A stretch of DNA of 8,368 nt. Source: Candidatus Woesearchaeota archaeon (GTDB lineage: Archaea > Nanobdellota > Nanobdellia > Woesearchaeales > GW2011-AR4). The position numbers and the translations under genes were made by a program. Position 1 is the stretch's first letter. Each line of letters begins with the position of its first letter. The DNA is taken from assembly GCA_016784195.1 (NCBI GenBank), contig JADHVE010000053.1, positions 1-8,368 of the forward strand, read 5' to 3'. Of this stretch, positions 6,036-8,368 are shown in pieces. Below the pieces are notes generated by a model. That model was not told where the DNA came from, ran no database searches, and saw only the letters and a program-made list of their open reading frames with translations.

Positions 6036-6045
6036 TTCTTTTTTT
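6036..6045 (+). terminator. Oligo-T terminator of the nitroreductase gene
   Basis: TTCTTTTTTT follows the TAG stop directly, with no hairpin. This is the usual form of an archaeal terminator. Confidence 0.55.
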
Positions 6046-6098
6046 ACAGATGAATTTTTGATTTAATTGATTATCATTATTTCTACTAAAATTCTATT

Positions 6099-6131
6099 AA
6101 AAAAAAGAAAAAATCCCCTTCACAGGGGATT
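6099..6131 (-). terminator. Hairpin plus T-tract, terminator-like, for the ftsZ strand
   Basis: The stem AATCCCC/GGGGATT (6112-6118 with 6125-6131) has 7 perfect pairs around a 6-base loop. On the minus strand it is followed by T6-C-T8 (A-run at 6099-6113 on the plus strand). This looks like a bacterial-style intrinsic terminator and would end a leftward transcript coming from ftsZ or from an RNA in the spacer. Confidence 0.65.
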
Positions 6132-6216
6132 AAATTTGCCTTCACTGTTAAAACGTTGGGGGTGGTTTTAAATAATGAAGGCAAAGAAAACGCCGCCTTA
6201 AACAGAGTTTAAGGCG
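6112..6216 (-). ncRNA. Candidate structured RNA or structured 3' UTR of ftsZ
   Basis: Three strong hairpins lie in about 105 bp of otherwise AT-rich, gene-free sequence. First, AATCCCC/GGGGATT (6112-6131). Second, a two-part hairpin: outer stem TTTGCCTTCA/TGAAGGCAAA (6135-6144 with 6176-6185, 10 bp), inner stem TTAAAAC/GTTTTAA (6148-6154 with 6165-6171, 7 bp) and a G-rich apical loop GTTGGGGGTG. Third, CGCCTTAAAC-AGA-GTTTAAGGCG (6194-6216, perfect 10-bp stem). The minus strand is favoured because there the series ends in a T-tract, and ftsZ is read in that direction. A further TTTGCCTT at 6247-6254 could compete for the outer stem of the second hairpin. No known RNA family is recognised; it could also be only a 3' UTR. 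Confidence 0.45.
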
Positions 6217-6264
6217 TCACCACAAAGACTAAAGGGGTGATCGTTATTTGCCTTAACTATTTCC

Positions 6265-7329
6265 TCATTGAATTATTTCTATGCCCAATTCTTCACCTAA
6301 TTCTGTGACTTCTTTTGTTGATGCATAGTCAACCTTGCCAAGTATCCAGGGGGATTTTACTCCTGTAATTATAGTCATTACAGTCAGCTTTCCTTTCATA
6401 TCATCATCTACACGAGCTCCCCAGATAACATTAGCATCTGCATCAAGGTTGTCTGTTACTGCTTCTCCTATTCTGTTTATATCGTCCAAAGTCATATCCG
6501 GGCCTCCACAAATATGGATTAGTGCTCCTGTCGCACCTTTATAGCTTATATCCAGTAATGGATTGGACAAAGCACCGTTAACCGCCTCTTCTACTCTGTT
6601 CTCTGTATCAGAAGAGCCTACGCCAATAGCGGCTACTCCTCCATTTGTCATTATTGTCTTCACATCTGCATAATCCAGATTAACCAAACTAGGAACTGCA
6701 ATTGTCTCCACAATACCTTTGATCATAGTCGCAATCAATTCATTTGCAACTGCAAAAGCCTGTTTTATTGGAAGATTACCTGCTATATTCACTAATCTGT
6801 TATTATCAATTACAATTACTGTATCAGAAACCTGCCTTAACTGTTGCAGTCCAAATTCAGCTTTATCAACTCTTGCACGTTCAATCTTAAAGGGCATAGT
6901 AACAGTTCCTATAACTATTGCACCAGTATCCTTAGCTACTCGAGCTATAACTGGAGCTCCACCGGTTCCTGTTCCGCCACCCATGCCTGCGCATACAAAT
7001 ACCATATCAGATCCTTTCAAAGAATCCTTAATTTCCTGCAAACTTTCCTTAGCTGCTTCTGCTCCCTTTTCAGGAAAACCTCCACAACCTAAGCCTCTTG
7101 TGACTTCTTTGCCAAGCAGGAACTTTTTATCACTGTTTATCATATTAAGGTGCTGTTGGTCAGTATTGACTCCTATAATCTCAGCTCTCTTAACACCTTT
7201 ATTATACAGCCAGCCAACCATATTATTACCAGCTCCCCCTACGCCTATAATTTTTATATTCGCCTGGTGTACGTCCATCCCCTCAAATTGTGCATCCTGC
7301 TCCAATGCATTGTTTACTACAAACTCCAT
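6265..7329 (-). CDS. ftsZ: Cell division protein FtsZ, archaeal FtsZ1-like
   Basis: This 354-residue tubulin-fold GTPase polymerises at mid-cell and organises division. Landmarks are the nucleotide-binding GVGGAGNN (29-36), NTDQQHL (55-61), GLGCGGFPEKG (79-89, with Cys82 where alanine is usual), the tubulin signature GGGTGTG (117-123), PFKIERARVDKAEFGL (146-161) and the T7 catalytic loop NLDYAD (217-222). All parts needed for GTP binding and hydrolysis are present. The wording NTDQQHL, FKIERAR and VIVIDNNRLV is closer to archaeal FtsZ1 than FtsZ2 as I remember them. The protein ends shortly after the second domain (ELGEELGIEIIQ), without the long linker of bacterial FtsZ. ATG 7329 has a good Shine-Dalgarno, GGGGTGA, at 7334-7340. 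The gene stands alone, converging with the nitroreductase and diverging from diphthine synthase. Confidence 0.97.
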   Translation of the reverse strand: MEFVVNNALEQDAQFEGMDVHQANIKIIGVGGAGNNMVGWLYNKGVKRAEIIGVNTDQQHLNMINSDKKFLLGKEVTRGLGCGGFPEKGAEAAKESLQEIKDSLKGSDMVFVCAGMGGGTGTGGAPVIARVAKDTGAIVIGTVTMPFKIERARVDKAEFGLQQLRQVSDTVIVIDNNRLVNIAGNLPIKQAFAVANELIATMIKGIVETIAVPSLVNLDYADVKTIMTNGGVAAIGVGSSDTENRVEEAVNGALSNPLLDISYKGATGALIHICGGPDMTLDDINRIGEAVTDNLDADANVIWGARVDDDMKGKLTVMTIITGVKSPWILGKVDYASTKEVTELGEELGIEIIQ

Positions 7330-7333
7330 TTTT

Positions 7334-7340
7334 TCACCCC
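7334..7340 (-). promoter_or_regulatory. Shine-Dalgarno of ftsZ
   Basis: The minus strand reads GGGGTGA, 4 nt before ATG 7329. It fixes the start and shows that the ftsZ mRNA has a leader, unlike several neighbours. Confidence 0.65.
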
Positions 7341-7395
7341 GATTTTATTGTGGTTTTAAAAATATACTTTCCAACACAAATATTAGAGTACCAAA

Positions 7396-7406
7396 ATATT
7401 TATATT
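7396..7406 (-). promoter_or_regulatory. Probable TATA box of ftsZ
   Basis: The minus strand reads AATATAAATATTT, centred near 7400. It predicts a start near 7373 and a leader of about 43 nt that includes the Shine-Dalgarno. A second AT-rich candidate at 7354-7365 would start transcription inside the Shine-Dalgarno and is less likely. Confidence 0.45.
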
Positions 7407-7476
7407 GAAGCTGTTATGTATATTCTCCTAGAAACAGTTTAACACTTGTGCCAACAAGTCATTTAAAGCTGTTTTA

Positions 7477-7501
7477 TAGTTTTTTAAATACTAAAAAACT
7501 A
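7477..7501. repeat. Inverted repeat in the ftsZ-dphB spacer
   Basis: TAGTTTTTTA and TAAAAAACTA form a perfect 10-bp inverted repeat around AATAC. A smaller one, ACTTGT-GCCA-ACAAGT, lies at 7444-7459. Both are upstream of ftsZ and could be operators or leader structures. Confidence 0.5.
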
Positions 7502-7529
7502 ATACAACCAAAAACTAACCTTTAAATTG

Positions 7530-7582
7530 TTGCTTTTCGCCAAAAAAGCAATTGAACCTGAGTTTTTCGCCAAAAAAACTCA
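7530..7582. repeat. Two tandem hairpins with the same CGCCAA loop
   Basis: TTGCTTTT-CGCCAA-AAAAGCAA (7530-7551, 8-bp stem) and TGAGTTTTT-CGCCAA-AAAAACTCA (7559-7582, 9-bp stem) share loop and inner stem. Their outer stem bases differ, yet both arms changed together so pairing is kept. The loops start exactly 30 bp apart, close to three turns of DNA. This suggests either a pair of protein-binding operators or paired RNA stem-loops. Confidence 0.6.
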
Positions 7583-7687
7583 TTAAACGTTTTCTTTAAT
7601 TATATTTAAATTGTTAATTTAGTATTTAAAGATTTCTAAAGTCTAAAATATATATTTCAGTGACTATATCAGATGAATAATCATTAA

Positions 7688-7699
7688 TTTTATAAAATC
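7688..7699 (+). promoter_or_regulatory. TATA box of diphthine synthase
   Basis: TTTTATAAAAT is centred about 26 bp before ATG 7719, so the mRNA is probably leaderless. No Shine-Dalgarno precedes the ATG. Confidence 0.65.
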
Positions 7700-7718
7700 T
7701 CTGCCCATTCTCCGCACT

Positions 7719-8368
7719 ATGACTCTGTATTTTATTGGCTTAGGGCTAAATGATGAAAAAGATATCAGCCTAAAAGCTTTGGAAATAATAAAAAAATGCG
7801 ATTTTGCCTATTTAGAAAGCTATACTTCTAAGTTAAATGTTTCCATAAATGATTTAGAAAAATTGTATGATAAAAAAATAATAAAGGCAGGCAGGGATAT
7901 GGTCGAAAACAAAGCTGAAAAAACAATCTTAAAGCAGGCAAAAGAAAAAAGTATTGCTTTTTTAGTTGTAGGAGATCCAATGGCAGCAACAACCCATGTG
8001 GATTTATTCTTAAGGGCTAAAAAACTTGATATCAAAACAAAAATTATCCATAACGCTTCTGTTTTAACTGCAGTAGGAATTACCGGCCTTGAGCTGTATA
8101 AATTCGGCAAAACAACAAGCATACCATTTAATAACGAAAATATCAAATCACCAATAGAAACCTTAAAAAATAATCAAAAATTTGGACTCCATACATTATT
8201 TTTGCTGGATTTAGATCCTGAAAACAACAAATTTTTAACAATAACTCAAGCTGCCAAATATTTGCTCAAAAATAAGGTTAAAGAAAACACAAAAGCAGTT
8301 GCTTGTGCCTCATTAGGCTCAGACAATCCGTATATTAAATATGACTCATTAGAAAATTTAAAAAAATT
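7719..8368 (+). CDS. dphB: Diphthine synthase, 3' end beyond the window
   Basis: The frame is open from ATG 7719 to the window edge (216 codons), so about 40 residues of a usual 250-265 are missing. It encodes the SAM-dependent methyltransferase (Dph5/DphB, tetrapyrrole-methylase fold) that methylates the modified histidine of translation elongation factor 2 during diphthamide synthesis. Diagnostic stretches are MTLYFIGLGLNDEKDIS (1-17), AYLESYTS (30-37), VVGDPMAATTHVDLFLRA (83-100, the SAM-binding GDP motif), IHNASVLTAVGITGLELYKFG (110-130) and GLHTLFLLDLD (156-166). ITQAAKYLL (175-183) and CASLGSDNP (196-204) follow. It is a marker for archaea or eukaryotes. The leaderless start is supported by the TATA box 26 bp upstream. 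The gene is divergent from ftsZ. Confidence 0.96.
   Translation, partial: MTLYFIGLGLNDEKDISLKALEIIKKCDFAYLESYTSKLNVSINDLEKLYDKKIIKAGRDMVENKAEKTILKQAKEKSIAFLVVGDPMAATTHVDLFLRAKKLDIKTKIIHNASVLTAVGITGLELYKFGKTTSIPFNNENIKSPIETLKNNQKFGLHTLFLLDLDPENNKFLTITQAAKYLLKNKVKENTKAVACASLGSDNPYIKYDSLENLKK

Larger units (their letters stand above)
7330..7718. other. Divergent spacer between ftsZ and diphthine synthase
   Basis: This 389-bp gene-free gap is long for so compact a region. It holds the ftsZ Shine-Dalgarno and TATA box on the left, inverted repeats at 7444-7459, 7477-7501 and the pair at 7530-7582, then very AT-rich DNA (7590-7680) and the dphB TATA box at 7688-7699. I see no convincing small protein gene in it. 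Confidence 0.6.

Noticed and set aside
6112..6241. C/D box guide RNA in the ftsZ downstream spacer
   Set aside because: No credible RTGATGA and CTGA box pair at the right spacing; long hairpins are not typical of that class.
6719..7408. A 229-codon open frame on the plus strand opposite ftsZ
   Set aside because: It is the antisense shadow of ftsZ, whose motifs are complete on the minus strand; the plus-strand translation shows no family features.
7534..7547. E2F-like binding site (TTGGCGAAAA on the minus strand)
   Set aside because: The resemblance to a eukaryotic motif is superficial; no such factor is expected in this organism and short motifs recur by chance.
7530..7582. Start of a CRISPR array
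   Set aside because: Only two units with a shared core of about 14 bases, differing flanks and a 7-bp gap; no third repeat, spacers or cas genes.
7820..8146. Open frame on the minus strand inside the right-hand gene
   Set aside because: The plus-strand frame from 7719 is an unmistakable diphthine synthase, so this is a shadow.

Overview
The window looks archaeal, most likely a DPANN-type lineage (Woesearchaeota/Pacearchaeota-like); that placement is inference. The evidence is a Hel308 helicase tail, an archaeal/eukaryal-type ATP-dependent DNA ligase, a diphthine synthase (found only in archaea and eukaryotes), an archaeal FtsZ1-like FtsZ, a tRNA without encoded CCA, and TATA boxes about 25-31 bp before several start codons, which implies leaderless transcripts. 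The DNA is AT-rich, with short intergenic spacers and oligo-T tracts after genes.

Layout. Positions 1-809 (+): the end of Hel308, then a DUF4416 protein 16 nt later. Positions 799-1839 (-): a GAF-GGDEF diguanylate cyclase that converges on and overlaps DUF4416 by 11 bp. Positions 1952-2025 (+): tRNA-Arg(GCG), with a small hairpin just after it. Positions 2164-2355 (+): a 63-residue two-helix membrane protein. Positions 2364-4121 (-): the DNA ligase. Positions 4191-5003 (-): a putative HExxH metallopeptidase upstream of the ligase. Positions 5004-5360: a gene-free stretch with a mosaic of duplicated ligase and metallopeptidase fragments, including a near-perfect copy of the ligase promoter. 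Positions 5361-6035 (+): a nitroreductase-family flavoprotein with a lysine-rich tail. Positions 6036-6264: a hairpin-rich spacer, possibly a structured RNA or the ftsZ 3' UTR. Positions 6265-7329 (-): ftsZ. Positions 7330-7718: a gene-free divergent spacer with paired hairpins sharing one loop. Positions 7719-8368 (+): diphthine synthase, cut by the window end.

Most genes are core housekeeping: repair (Hel308, ligase), division (FtsZ) and translation (tRNA-Arg, diphthamide on aEF-2). They are mostly single transcription units rather than one operon with a shared pathway. The accessory interest is the diguanylate cyclase, which is unusual for an archaeon; the permuted ligase/metallopeptidase relic, which may have given the metallopeptidase a second promoter; and the two structured spacers flanking ftsZ. 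I see no defence island, CRISPR array, insertion sequence or integrase.
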